DNA of 64,000 nt from Thermoflavimicrobium dichotomicum (GTDB lineage: Bacteria; Bacillota; Bacilli; Thermoactinomycetales; Thermoactinomycetaceae), in contig NZ_FORR01000012.1 in NCBI RefSeq assembly GCF_900114055.1, forward strand, positions 51,704-115,703, in the 5' to 3' direction. The notes below the pieces were generated by a model. The model was not told the origin of the DNA and did no database searches. It was given only the letters and a program-made list of their open reading frames with translations. Every line of letters begins with the position of its first letter. The stretch's first letter is position 1. Below, one piece after another: positions 26,069 through 35,345 of this stretch. A program made the position numbers and the translations under genes.

Positions 26069-27054
26069 TGCAGAGACTTGTAAACAGTAAAGGGAAACGA
26101 AATGGTCTGGTGGGGATTCTGTTACTACTGGTGTTACCTCTCCTGTTTCAGGATCAAGCTTTTATATTGGATACGATGATTTTAATGGCTTTATGGGGAT
26201 TTGTTGCTTGTTCCTGGAACATCGTTGGCGGATATGGTGGGTTATTGTCACTTGGACACGCAGCCTTTTTTGGAATCGGGGCATATACTTCCACGATTTT
26301 GTTCGTAGACTATTGGGTCTCTCCATGGATTGGGATGATTGTGGGAGCGTTACTGGCTGGCCTGTTCGGACTTTTTATCGGAATTGTGACACTGAGATTG
26401 CATGGTCCCTTTTTTTCCTTGTGTACCATTGCGGTAACGGAAGTATTGATGATTATTGCGATTAACTGGCAAGAGGTAACCCATGGTTCAGCGGGGATTC
26501 CTGTTCCATACCGTCCAGGTTTCATCAACATGGTATTTGACAATCGGGTGACTTACTTTTATCTTGCTCTCGGATTGTTAGCAATCGTTTATTTCTTATC
26601 GCTTTGGTTGAATCGTTCCCATTTTGGATACTATCTGGTTGGACTGAGAGAAAATGAACAGGCAGCTTTGGCTCTTGGAATAAATGGAGTAAAAGTTCGA
26701 TTGATTGCGATGACAATTAGCAGTGCTTTAACAGCAGTTGGTGGGACATTTTATGCACAATATGTTGGGATTGTGGAACCGTTTCACGAGTTTTCCTTTC
26801 ATTTATCTGCTCAAATTGCCTTAATGGCGATTATTGGGGGCATTGGAACAGCAGGGGGGCCGATTTTTGGAGCGATCCTGATCACCTTGCTGGGAACGTT
26901 ATTACGAGCAACTTTGGGTGGGGCTCATGGCGGAATTCAAGCATTGGTTTACGGTTTGCTGCTGGTGATCGTCGTTCTTTTCATCCCGCAAGGGATTGTT
27001 CCATGGTTCAAACAAGTCGTAGCCAAACGAAAGAAAGGGGTCGTCCATGTTTAG
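26065..27054 (+). CDS. ABC transporter permease, LivM family
   Basis: This 329-residue protein has many membrane helices and the LivM signatures NIVGGYGGLLSLGHAAFFGIG, LRENEQAALALGINGVKVRL and AIIGGIGTAGGPIFGA. It overlaps the gene before it by 4 bases and the ATPase after it by 8, as expected of a tightly coupled import operon. A basic C-terminus (KRKKG) faces the cytoplasm. Confidence 0.92.
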   Translation: MMQRLVNSKGKRNGLVGILLLLVLPLLFQDQAFILDTMILMALWGFVACSWNIVGGYGGLLSLGHAAFFGIGAYTSTILFVDYWVSPWIGMIVGALLAGLFGLFIGIVTLRLHGPFFSLCTIAVTEVLMIIAINWQEVTHGSAGIPVPYRPGFINMVFDNRVTYFYLALGLLAIVYFLSLWLNRSHFGYYLVGLRENEQAALALGINGVKVRLIAMTISSALTAVGGTFYAQYVGIVEPFHEFSFHLSAQIALMAIIGGIGTAGGPIFGAILITLLGTLLRATLGGAHGGIQALVYGLLLVIVVLFIPQGIVPWFKQVVAKRKKGVVHV

Positions 27055-27778
27055 TGTAAAAAATGTGGTGAAACGTTTTGGTGGATTGATTGCGGTGGAT
27101 CATGTCAGTTTCGAAATTCAGAAAGGCGGAATTTTTGGGATTATTGGACCGAATGGAGCTGGAAAGACAACCCTTTTCAATCTTATCATGGGAAATCTGG
27201 CGCTGGATGAAGGCGAGATTCGTTTTCACGACCAAATCATATCAGGCAAAAAAACACATGAAATTGCTGCACTCGGAATAGGAAGAACCTTTCAGATGGT
27301 AAAACCATTTGGTGGTTTAACAGTAGAGCAAAATGTATTAATGGGTGCTTTGCCCAAACATAACACTTTTCAAGAAGCAAGAAAAGTTGCTCGACAAATC
27401 ATGGATTTGCTCGAGTTAACACCTTACCAAGATGAAATAGCCCAAACACTTCCGGTGGGGCTGAAGAAAAAACTCGAACTCGCTCGTGCTTTGGCAACTC
27501 AGCCCCAACTGCTTTTTCTTGATGAGGTGATGGGAGGTCTACATCCCAGAGAAGTACAGGATATGATCGAAGTTATTCGCTATTTGAATCGCGAACAAAA
27601 TATGACCATTTGCATGATTGAGCATGTGATGTCAGCCGTGATGGCTTTATGTGACCGAATTCTGGTACTGCAACAAGGTCGGAAACTTGCAGAGGGAACG
27701 GTAGAAGAAGTGACCCGTAATCCAGAGGTGATCCAAGCCTATCTGGGAGGTGAGTTCAAGGATGTTACACTTGCATAA
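27047..27778 (+). CDS. ABC transporter ATP-binding protein, LivG family
   Basis: This 243-residue ATPase has Walker A GPNGAGKTTLF near residue 35, a degenerate signature LPVGLKKKLELARAL typical of LivG, Walker B LLFLDEVMGGLHP, and an H-loop in MIEHVM. It drives transport with the LivF partner, with which it overlaps by 17 bases. Confidence 0.92.
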   Translation: MFSVKNVVKRFGGLIAVDHVSFEIQKGGIFGIIGPNGAGKTTLFNLIMGNLALDEGEIRFHDQIISGKKTHEIAALGIGRTFQMVKPFGGLTVEQNVLMGALPKHNTFQEARKVARQIMDLLELTPYQDEIAQTLPVGLKKKLELARALATQPQLLFLDEVMGGLHPREVQDMIEVIRYLNREQNMTICMIEHVMSAVMALCDRILVLQQGRKLAEGTVEEVTRNPEVIQAYLGGEFKDVTLA

Positions 27779-28466
27779 TATCAACTCTTTCTATGGAGAG
27801 ATACAAGTATTGAGAGAGATTTCTCTTCATGTACAACGCGGAGAGATTGTTGCGATCGTTGGAGCGAATGCAGCGGGGAAATCGACTATTTTGAAAAGTA
27901 TCTCGGGAACGGTTCTGAAAGTCGAAGGAAAAATAGAGTTCCAAGGAAATGATTTGACAGGAATCCCTGCCCATCAGCGAACAGAAATGGGACTGATTCA
28001 CGTACCTGAAGGTCGGCGGCTTTTTCCAACCATGACGGTTCAAGAAAACCTGGAAATGGGTGCCTATGCGAAACGCGCCCGTTTAGACCGACAAAAAACG
28101 CTTGACCAGATTTACGAGATGTTACCCCGTTTGCAAGAGAGAAAAAAACAGCAGGCAGGAAGTTTAAGTGGCGGAGAACAACAAATGGTGGCCATTGGGC
28201 GAGGGTTAATGGCCAAGCCCGAGTTGCTCATGTTAGATGAACCTACTCTGGGGCTGGCACCCATTATGGTTCAGTGGGTTTTTGACTTTATTCGTCAAAT
28301 CCGTGACTCAGGAGTGACGATTCTCATCGTCGAACAAAATGCCACGAAAGCCTTGGAAGTGGCTGATCGGGGTTACGTTTTGGAAAATGGTCAGATTGTC
28401 CTGGAAGGAACAGGACAAGAGTTGCTAAATAATCAAGCGCTTCGCAAAGCATATCTGGGTGCATAA
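27762..28466 (+). CDS. ABC transporter ATP-binding protein, LivF family
   Basis: This 234-residue ATPase has GANAAGKSTIL (Walker A), LSGGEQQMVAIGRGLM (signature), LLMLDEPTLGLAP (Walker B) and VEQNATKALEVADRGYVLE, typical of LivF. Start ATG 27762 was preferred to GTG 27750 because GGGAGGTGA lies 8 bases before the ATG, and the resulting length fits the family. It completes a five-gene importer (binding protein, two permeases, two ATPases). Confidence 0.92.
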   Translation: MLHLHNINSFYGEIQVLREISLHVQRGEIVAIVGANAAGKSTILKSISGTVLKVEGKIEFQGNDLTGIPAHQRTEMGLIHVPEGRRLFPTMTVQENLEMGAYAKRARLDRQKTLDQIYEMLPRLQERKKQQAGSLSGGEQQMVAIGRGLMAKPELLMLDEPTLGLAPIMVQWVFDFIRQIRDSGVTILIVEQNATKALEVADRGYVLENGQIVLEGTGQELLNNQALRKAYLGA

Positions 28467-28486
28467 ATAATGGAGGGGATTGAAAA

Positions 28487-29683
28487 ATGAGAAAAGTGGT
28501 TATTGTCGATGCAGTTCGTACAGCGATCGGAAGGATGGGTGGAACGTTAAAGAATGTAGAAGTGGATCACTTGGCTGCCAAGGTGATTGATGAAGTGCTA
28601 AAACGAACCAACATCGAAGGCAAAGAAGTGGACGAAGTGATTATGGGACAGGCCAAACAAAGCACGGATGCGCCAAATATGGCTCGAGTGGCCCTTCTTC
28701 GGGCCGGTTTGCCCGTAGAAGTACCAGGGTATACGGTGCACCGCCAATGCGGGTCAGGGTTACAGGCCATCAATAACGCTGCTCAACAAATTCAGTGCGG
28801 ACTGGCGGATATCATTGTGGCTGGAGGAGCTGAAAGCATGAGTACAGCTCCATACTATATCCGTGGGATTCGCTTTGGCTTAAAAGCGGGAAATGGAGAA
28901 CTGCTGGATCCAAATACCGAAAGTCAACCTCGTTCACAACCACCAGAGATTTACGGAAAGCACTTAACGATGGGATTGACTGCTGAAAATCTTGCCGAAA
29001 AATATCAAATCAGTCGAAAAGAACAGGATGAGTTTGCTTTTCTAAGTCAAAGTCGAGCAAGCTATGCGATTCAATCTGGCAAGTTTCAAGATGAAATTGT
29101 TCCATATGAAGTCAAAGGAAAAAAGGAAACGATTCGTTTTGAAGTGGATGAGCACCCACGAATGACCTCCGTCGAAAAACTGCTTACACTTCCAGCGGTC
29201 TTCAAGGAAGGCGGAACCGTTACAGCGGGTAATTCGAGTGGACGGAATGATGGAGCCGCTGCTGTATTAATGATGGCCGAAGATGAAGCAGAGCGAAGAG
29301 GGTTGAAACCAAAAGCGAGAATCATTGCCCAGGCAGTATCAGGTGTTTCTCCAGAGATTATGGGGATTGGTCCAGTTCCGGCAACATACAAGGCTCTGAA
29401 AATGGCGGGGCTTCGTCTTGAGGATATTGATCTGATTGAATTAAATGAAGCATTTGCCGCTCAGGCTTTGGCTGTAATGAAAGAACTGGGATTGGGACTG
29501 GAGAAAGTAAATGTAAATGGGGGAGCCATTGCTCTGGGACATCCACTTGGTGCAACCGGTGCCATATTGATGACGAAATTGGTGCATGAAATGATTAAAC
29601 GCAATTCCCGCTATGGATTAGTAACACTCTGTATTGGAGGAGGACAAGGGATCACCACGATTGTTGAAAATTTATGGAGGTAG
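28487..29683 (+). CDS. acetyl-CoA acetyltransferase / thiolase, second in operon
   Basis: This 398-residue thiolase has nucleophile Cys88 in [32 protein letters not shown], and [17 protein letters not shown] at the C-terminus. It is the last gene of the sigma-54 operon, with the ribosome binding site GGAGGGGAT 20 bases after livF. It resembles the thiolase at 21339 in length and motifs but differs in the active-site context (HRQC versus NMLC), so it is a distinct thiolase rather than a recent duplicate. A strong terminator follows. Confidence 0.93.
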   Translation: MRKVVIVDAVRTAIGRMGGTLKNVEVDHLAAKVIDEVLKRTNIEGKEVDEVIMGQAKQSTDAPNMARVALLRAGLPVEVPGYTVHRQCGSGLQAINNAAQQIQCGLADIIVAGGAESMSTAPYYIRGIRFGLKAGNGELLDPNTESQPRSQPPEIYGKHLTMGLTAENLAEKYQISRKEQDEFAFLSQSRASYAIQSGKFQDEIVPYEVKGKKETIRFEVDEHPRMTSVEKLLTLPAVFKEGGTVTAGNSSGRNDGAAAVLMMAEDEAERRGLKPKARIIAQAVSGVSPEIMGIGPVPATYKALKMAGLRLEDIDLIELNEAFAAQALAVMKELGLGLEKVNVNGGAIALGHPLGATGAILMTKLVHEMIKRNSRYGLVTLCIGGGQGITTIVENLWR

Positions 29684-29690
29684 AACAAAA

Positions 29691-29732
29691 GGGGCAGCTC
29701 TTAAGCTTAAGAGTCTGCCCCAATGTTTTTAC
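29691..29732 (+). terminator. Rho-independent terminator of the sigma-54 operon
   Basis: GGGGCAGcTCTTAAG pairs with CTTAAGAGtCTGCCCC, followed by AATGTTTTT. Confidence 0.88.
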
Positions 29733-29761
29733 CAATTATAATGTTTGTAACGATATCCATT

Positions 29762-31483
29762 CTAATCTTTTTTATTCACATGAATCCCATATTTATGTGC
29801 TTTACGAATAGCGGTGGATTGACTGATATTTAATTTTTTGGCTACTTGATAAGAACTGTGATATCGCTCATAAGCCTTTTTCAATATCTGTTGCTCCAGC
29901 TGTTCCAATGCTGCTTGCAAACCGCCTGCCTGTTCGATTTCATCCAAATCAATAATGGATTGACTTTGATTTGGCTCTTGAATCTTCTCTTTATGTGCAA
30001 GAATGTTTACCCCCATCAGATTGGGAAGTTGTTCAGGCTTGATTTCATGCTCAGGAATGATGACCAATAGCCGTTCGATCAGGTTAGCAAGCTCTCGAAT
30101 ATTTCCTGGCCATGGATAATTCTTTAAAGCCTCTAGTGTTTCCTTATTCAATTTTTTGTTGGTCTGGTATTTCCGATTAAATTTATCGAGATAGAATTGA
30201 ATTAAAGGCGAGATATCTTCTGGGCGTTTCCGTAGCGGGGGGATTTCAATCGGAACGACGTTGAGACGATAATATAAGTCTTCACGAAACTTGCCCTCTT
30301 TGACCATGTTTTTTAAATTTCGATTGGTTGCAGCAATAATTCGTACATTGACTTTGACCGGTTTCGTTCCACCTACACGGTAAAACTCTTGATCCTGCAA
30401 GACTCGTAGCAATTTTACCTGTAAGTGTAAAGGCATCTCTCCAACTTCATCAAGAAACAGTGTTCCTTCATGTGCCAATTCAAACATGCCTTTTTTTCCA
30501 TTTTTTCTGGCACCTGTAAAAGCGCCTGATTCATATCCGAATAGTTCTGACTCTTGTAACTCCTGAGGAATTGCACCACAATTCACCTTGATAAATGAAC
30601 CTTTTTCATATCGTTTACTATTTCGATGAATGACCCGTGCCACTACCTCTTTTCCTACCCCTGACTCTCCCAGAAGAAGAACAGTAGTGTCTGTTTGAGC
30701 TACTCGCTTGGCCAGCTCCATGATTTGTTTCATTTCTTTACTCGCAACCACAATCGGTTCATCTCCGGCATGAAATTGACGCAGTTGCAACAGCTCTTCT
30801 CGCAATCGGTTTAATTCGGAGATATCACGAAGATTGGTGACAACCCGAATAATTTCTCCTTGTTCGTTAAAAACAGGACTGCCTGTAATCAGTATAACTT
30901 TTCCTAACGCATTTTCTTGAATCACAGTCACCGGCTTTTTTTGCTTCATGACTTCGAATGTCACAGACTTTTGGACAATTCCTCTTTTTTCAAGATAACG
31001 AAGATCTTTGCCAATATAATATTCTTTTGGAATGCCAGTTAAGCGCTCAATGGCATCGTTTGTTTTAAGTGTTATTCCATTTTGATCAGTAATGTAAATT
31101 GCATCATAAGAGTTTTGAATGATTGCATCCAATTCATCTCGTGTTGCCTTGGCTTCAGCCAGCTGTTCCTGGATCTTTTTAAAGGGAGTGATATCATAGG
31201 CGATCAATAAGAGAACTTGTTCAGGATGTATAGAACAGGGATAAGGATGTACCTGGCATTCTAACTCCATGCTTTCTAATGCGATCCTCCAGTGCACGGA
31301 TTGATCGGAAGAGAGGATTTTAGAAATTCGATGCTTGGGGAAAAACTGTTTGAATTGATTTTCTATTGATTCTGTATGACTGAACCACTTTTTGATGTTA
31401 GCGTTTTCATAGAGGACAGCACCTGTATCATCCAGAAGCGCAATACCAATATCTAATGTTGATTTCGTTTGATTTATCAGCAC
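29762..31483 (-). CDS. sigma-54-dependent transcriptional activator, PAS-AAA-HTH
   Basis: This 573-residue enhancer-binding protein has two N-terminal PAS-like sensor regions (residues about 10-110 and 125-235). The AAA+ domain has GESGVGKEVVARVIH (Walker A), ESGAFTGARKNGKKG with the sigma-54 contact loop GAFTGA, and GTLFLDEVGEMPL (Walker B). A C-terminal HTH (SYQVAKKLNISQSTAIRKAHK) follows. It would activate the three -24/-12 promoters nearby in response to a ligand sensed by PAS. GTG 31483 is poorly placed relative to GGAGGG. The frame stays open 20 codons further, to an ATT at 31543 that follows AAGGTGAT, so the real start may lie upstream. Confidence 0.92.
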   Translation of the reverse strand: MLINQTKSTLDIGIALLDDTGAVLYENANIKKWFSHTESIENQFKQFFPKHRISKILSSDQSVHWRIALESMELECQVHPYPCSIHPEQVLLLIAYDITPFKKIQEQLAEAKATRDELDAIIQNSYDAIYITDQNGITLKTNDAIERLTGIPKEYYIGKDLRYLEKRGIVQKSVTFEVMKQKKPVTVIQENALGKVILITGSPVFNEQGEIIRVVTNLRDISELNRLREELLQLRQFHAGDEPIVVASKEMKQIMELAKRVAQTDTTVLLLGESGVGKEVVARVIHRNSKRYEKGSFIKVNCGAIPQELQESELFGYESGAFTGARKNGKKGMFELAHEGTLFLDEVGEMPLHLQVKLLRVLQDQEFYRVGGTKPVKVNVRIIAATNRNLKNMVKEGKFREDLYYRLNVVPIEIPPLRKRPEDISPLIQFYLDKFNRKYQTNKKLNKETLEALKNYPWPGNIRELANLIERLLVIIPEHEIKPEQLPNLMGVNILAHKEKIQEPNQSQSIIDLDEIEQAGGLQAALEQLEQQILKKAYERYHSSYQVAKKLNISQSTAIRKAHKYGIHVNKKD

Positions 31484-31597
31484 TTTATGAAAAACACCCT
31501 CCAGTTTAGCTTGTTCCTTATCTATTAATAATTCTATTCTAATATTGCATCACCTTCTTTCCATTTCATTCAAGAAGAAGGTGACTAGGAGGGAATT

Positions 31598-31798
31598 ATG
31601 AGAAAAATCACTTTGTCGAATGGAAAAACAGTTGAGGTTGAATGTTTAAGTTGTGCAATAACTAGTGGGGAAATAGAACCAGATGGTGGTGTAATAGTTG
31701 AAACGGAATATTTTCATGCCCACCAAGATGTTGCATATCCCATTGAAGGCTTAGTTATTTTAGCCTCGAAACTCCATTTGACCTCTCCCCATGCCTAA
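31598..31798 (+). pseudogene. HIT-like protein, C-terminus removed by a tnpB element
   Basis: The first 60 residues (VECLSCAITSGEIEPDGGVI, then EYFHAHQDVAYPIEGLVILASK) look like the N-terminus of HIT-family hydrolase-like proteins of Bacilli. I recall the family as about twice this length with a later His triad, which is absent here. The frame enters the IS605-type right end at 31778, and its last codons (LTSPHA) are element sequence. The ATG has AGGAGGGAA upstream. I infer that insertion or later deletion destroyed the gene. Confidence 0.6.
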
Positions 31799-32720
31799 AG
31801 GGCAGGGGATTCTTGGGTAATCTCTTCTACCGAAGAGAAATTTACCAAGCTTAGGCCGACAGTCCATCGGCAATGAGTCTCATACCTTCTTGCAGGATAT
31901 TGATGGATGCATTGATGTCATGATCATGGCGAGTTTGGCACTCAGGACATTTCCACTCTCTTAGATTGAGGTTCTTTACCTCTTTATGGCGATGTCCACA
32001 TTGGGAGCATAGCTGGCTGGATGGGAATGCTTTACCCACTTTAACAATGGTTCTTCCAAACCAATTCGCCTTATACTCCAGCATGGCTACAAACTCAGAC
32101 CACGATGCATCTGTAATCGATTTTGCCAGCTTGTGATTCTTTACCATGTTTTTCACTTGCAAGTCTTCCAAACAGATCACTTGGTTTTCGTGAATCAGTT
32201 TGGTTGACAGTTTATGTAGAAAGTTATGTCTTGCATTGACGATCTTTTCATGGATTCTGGCCACCTTGATCCGGGCCTTGTTCCAGTTGCTTCCCCCTTT
32301 TTGACGGCGTGACATTTTTCGTTGCCATTTGGCCAACTCTTTTTCGTACTTTCTGAAAATCTTAGGCGCATTGATTTTTTCACCATTAGAGAGGATTGCG
32401 AAATCTCTCAAGCCAAGATCCATTCCAATGGCTTTTTCTTTATGGGTGGGTTTATATGGGCAGTAGTTCATTTCACACAGGATGGAAACAAAATATTTTC
32501 CGGATGGATTGCGCCGGATCGTGGCAGAAACAATCTTTCCTTCCACTTCTCTCGATTTGGCAAACTTTACCCATCCTAACTTGGGTAGTCTGATTTTGTT
32601 TCCATCTATTTTGATGTTTTGGTTTACACATTGACTTGTGTAGGATTGAACTGAATTTTTCCTGCTTTTGAAGCGTGGATGGTCATTCTGCTTCTTGAAA
32701 AAACGTTCGAGTTCTTTTTA
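31778..32720 (-). mobile_element. IS605-type tnpB element, left end lost
   Basis: The right end is read on the minus strand: CCCAAGAATCCCCTGCC, a hairpin, then GGGGAGAGGTCAA next to the HIT-like gene. It matches the ends at 14253 and 35869. tnpB occupies 31851-32718. Beyond about 32718 the similarity stops, and no left-end hairpin is seen, so the element is 5'-truncated. There is no tnpA. Confidence 0.7.
31851..32718 (-). pseudogene. tnpB: RNA-guided nuclease TnpB, N-terminally truncated
   Basis: About 288 codons remain of a protein that is normally about 370-400. All three RuvC-like acidic positions can be seen ([38 protein letters not shown]), along with the zinc ribbon [14 protein letters not shown]. 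The N-terminal WED/REC part is missing: the frame begins after a TAA with [20 protein letters not shown]. The first usable start is GTG 32546. TnpB cuts DNA guided by an RNA from the element's right end. This copy lacks the part that binds RNA and the TAM, so I expect it to be inactive. Confidence 0.75.
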
Positions 32721-32808
32721 CTGATGGTTATTTGCAAAGCTTAGTTGGCATGAAACAGAGTATTTATCTGGACTTAACTAAACTTCTCACTCAATGGATA
32801 AACACGCT
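32719..32808. other. short gap after the truncated tnpB
   Basis: The plus strand is open across this stretch (SLVGMKQSIYLDLTKLLTQW), possibly a remnant of the gene into which the element inserted, but there is no start and no recognisable family. Confidence 0.2.
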
Positions 32809-33027
32809 TTATGAGCCATTGGCGAACGATAGGCCCTTGGCGGCTAAAGCCCGACGGATTTGATCCATCGCTTTTGGGCCTATACCGTGTAACTGCAAGA
32901 CCTCGGCCTCACTAAGCTTGGTGAACTGCTCAAGTCGCAAGTAACCAGCCCGTTCGAGTGCCCGTCTTGCTGGCTTGGCTAAATCGGTCGGAAGGTCGCT
33001 TTCCTTGGTATTATCATTTAGTGTCAT
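32809..33027 (-). CDS. small helix-hairpin-helix DNA-binding protein
   Basis: This 72-residue protein has a C-terminal HhH motif LHGIGPKAMDQIRRALAAKG, similar to the RNA polymerase alpha C-terminal domain and small HhH proteins of Bacilli. PADLAKPARRALERAGY-type text precedes it. It probably binds DNA non-specifically, and its role is unknown. The ATG 33027 has AAGGGGAAT upstream. It lies directly downstream of the AraC pseudogene on the same strand. Confidence 0.75.
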   Translation of the reverse strand: MTLNDNTKESDLPTDLAKPARRALERAGYLRLEQFTKLSEAEVLQLHGIGPKAMDQIRRALAAKGLSFANGS

Positions 33028-33053
33028 AATGATTCCCCTTCACAAGTTCATGA

Positions 33054-33921
33054 TTATTTTATTGGAACCCAAATTTCAGAATATGAATCAGGTCTGGTAG
33101 GATCAGATTCTTTATATACTTCAAGTGATGCTGTACCAGCATGCTCATAGCTGTTAGATGGGAACCATTCTGAAAAAATTTGTTTCCATGTATTTTTTTA
33201 TAGCGTCTGGCACTGGGCCTCGAACTTCAAATACAACCCATTTGGATGCGGGTATTTCAAAGCGCGATAGTCCATCTGGCACGCCGCCAATGTATTCTGT
33301 AGCGATCCAATATTCCATTACGTTTTTCTGTCCACTAAAGTCAACAATCACACCTAATAGACCACTAATTTGGCCGTTATTTAATTGAATTAATAAATCA
33401 ATGGTTCCGCTTTTATGAGCTTCATCCCAAAGTTTTGGAATAACAGCATCCATTTCCTCGGTAACGCATGAAAATTCCTGTTTAATACCTACTATTTGGA
33501 AAGCATCTCTTTCTACAATTCTATATTTCATTGGATCTGCTCCTTTCAGATTTACCTGTATAGTCAAACGGTTATAGGAATGTAACTTTCCAATCCCTTT
33601 TCGCATTTCACTTGGGGTTACACCATGCTGTTTACGAAAAGCTTTTGAGAAAGACTCAGGAGTGTCGTAGCCATATTTATGGGCAAGGTCAATGATTTTG
33701 CAATTTGTAGTAGACAATTCTTGAGCGGCTAATGTTAAACGGCGTCGCCGAAGATATTCTCCCACAGATATACCGGTCAAAATCATAAATGTACGTTGAA
33801 AGTGAAAGGGAGATACATTGGCTTGTTTCGCTATATCTTCTATCGTAATATGATCCTTTAAATGTTCTTCCATGTAGTCTATCGCCTTTTGCAACGATTC
33901 AACCAATGCCATATAGCTCAC
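33054..33921 (-). pseudogene. AraC-family regulator with GyrI-like effector domain, frameshifted
   Basis: The N-terminal AraC DNA-binding domain is intact (ITIEDIAKQANVSPFHFQRTF, IIDLAHKYGYDTPESFSKAF). A GyrI-like ligand domain follows (MKYRIVERDAFQIVG, GVPDGLSRFEIP). Near 33200 the frame passes a run of seven A residues and soon stops at 33154. In the next frame the domain continues perfectly (TWKQIFSEWFPSNSYEHAG, SYSEIWVPIK) to TAA at 33054. One fewer A would restore a 288-residue protein. It may be a true mutation, a phase-variable tract or a sequencing error. If translated, the truncated form would still bind DNA. Confidence 0.85.
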
Positions 33922-34256
33922 TCCTTAATCAAATTCTAACAATGAGATTTACTTAAATCCGGTCATTTTATGCTCTGTTAGAACAGTATTATTTCACATC
34001 TAATCTTAAAGTAACCACCCCAATATTTAATTAGAAGGTCAAAGGGAAAACACACGTTTGTTTCCATGAAGCATGATTATTATTGTGTGTTTTTCAACAA
34101 AGTGATCATTTTATTCAACAATATGGTCCTTTAATGGAATGAAGAAGGACTATTTGTTTCCTTCTGATAGCTTTTTTCATTTTTTGGCAAATGACCCCAA
34201 AATCGACGTTCGCTACCTCCACACCAAAATTTTTATAAAAAATAAAGGTGATGGAA
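33922..34256. other. intergenic region without a gene
   Basis: No coding frame was found. AGAAGGActatttgtTTCCTTCT near 34144-34166 is a weak hairpin. The stretch 34191-34230 resembles one at 45711-45752 (shared CAAAATCGA and GCTA blocks), so it may be a dispersed repeat. The remainder is AT rich. Confidence 0.35.
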
Positions 34257-34754
34257 ATGAATAGGGAGTTTCTTTATAAAAAGCCTTGGATCCCAAACTT
34301 CATAGATGATAGATATGCTAGCGAAAACCCAATTCAGAGTTGGTTGGAGGATGATTCACAAGGATTGCTTATGAGAAAGTTTGAAGAATGTTCATTAGAT
34401 GAACTTATACTAGAGCTAGTAGACATATTTAAAAGAGGAAATCCATCTTATGACGTCTTAGCGGCATTATTTGGTTCTTATCTAGAATTCAATGAAGAAA
34501 AGAAGATATTTAGTGTGCATAAGATTGAACGAACAAATGAGGATATTATTAGAGTTGAAATGCATGTAGATGCACAAAGTTATGAGATTCGCCATCTTAA
34601 TTTATATGCTCAGGAACTGCCTCCTTTACAATCACTAAAAAACAAATTAAATGAGCTCCATAAAGATATATCTTTTCAAGAAACAAGTAATGAGTTTGTA
34701 ATTACTGAAAGAGAGTGTGTTATAGCGATTTTGAAAGACAAGAGAGATATCTAA
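34257..34754 (+). CDS. hypothetical protein, 165 aa
   Basis: I do not recognise the family. ATG 34257 was preferred because AAAGGTG lies about 7 bases upstream; ATGs at 34251 and GTG at 34248 are too close to it. The protein is acidic and soluble, without a signal peptide or helices long enough for a membrane. Text such as CSLDELILELVDIFKRGN and FGSYLEFNEEKKIFSV suggests a small alpha/beta protein. Its isolated place among mobile remnants suggests accessory cargo; an immunity-type protein is only a guess. Confidence 0.6.
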   Translation: MNREFLYKKPWIPNFIDDRYASENPIQSWLEDDSQGLLMRKFEECSLDELILELVDIFKRGNPSYDVLAALFGSYLEFNEEKKIFSVHKIERTNEDIIRVEMHVDAQSYEIRHLNLYAQELPPLQSLKNKLNELHKDISFQETSNEFVITERECVIAILKDKRDI

Positions 34755-35028
34755 TTTTCCTGCGGATTATTATCGGAATAATAAAAAGGTAGGGAATAAC
34801 CGTAGTTTTAGAGTGAAAATAACAGAGGAAGCATTTGTAGATTATCAGTCCTAATTAAACCGAGAGCTTGTACAATCGTCCTTTATAGAAATGCCGCCTG
34901 AAAGCCCACTGGCTTTAGCTGTGGGATGAAAGGTGGCGTTGCTCGGTATCCCCTTTATGGGGAAACTTAGAGCAACAATTTTTTACTTTTTTGTTGCATT
35001 TTGAATATTAAGTTGACACAATTATAGT

Positions 35029-35345
35029 ATGAGTCAAGAGTATAGAAGAACAAAAACGACTGTATCATTGATTCACTATCATTTTGTTTTTTGTCCCAGA
35101 TATCGCCGTAAGGTACTGGTAAAGAAAGTAGAAGAGCGATTGAAGAAATCGTAGAGCAAATCTGCAAGGAAAATCAGTGGAATATCATATCAATCGAAGT
35201 AATGTACGACCACTGTCATTTATACTTTAATTGTCTTCCAACTGATTCTCCATCAGATATGATGGAGAAATTGAAAGGGGTGACTTCCAGAAAACTTCGC
35301 CAGGAATTCTCGCATCTGAACCATTTGCGAATTCTTCGGACATAA
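35029..35345 (+). pseudogene. tnpA: TnpA (IS200/IS605 HUH transposase), frameshifted and truncated
   Basis: The start MSQEYRRTKTTVSLIHYHFV, then FCPRYRR, is typical of Y1 HUH transposases. A frameshift near 35130 breaks the frame (stop at 35153). The next frame continues with IEEIVEQICKEN and the catalytic VMYDHCHLYF (HUH). The C-terminal helix with the catalytic Tyr is absent because the sequence jumps into tnpB near 35330. No activity is expected. Confidence 0.8.
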
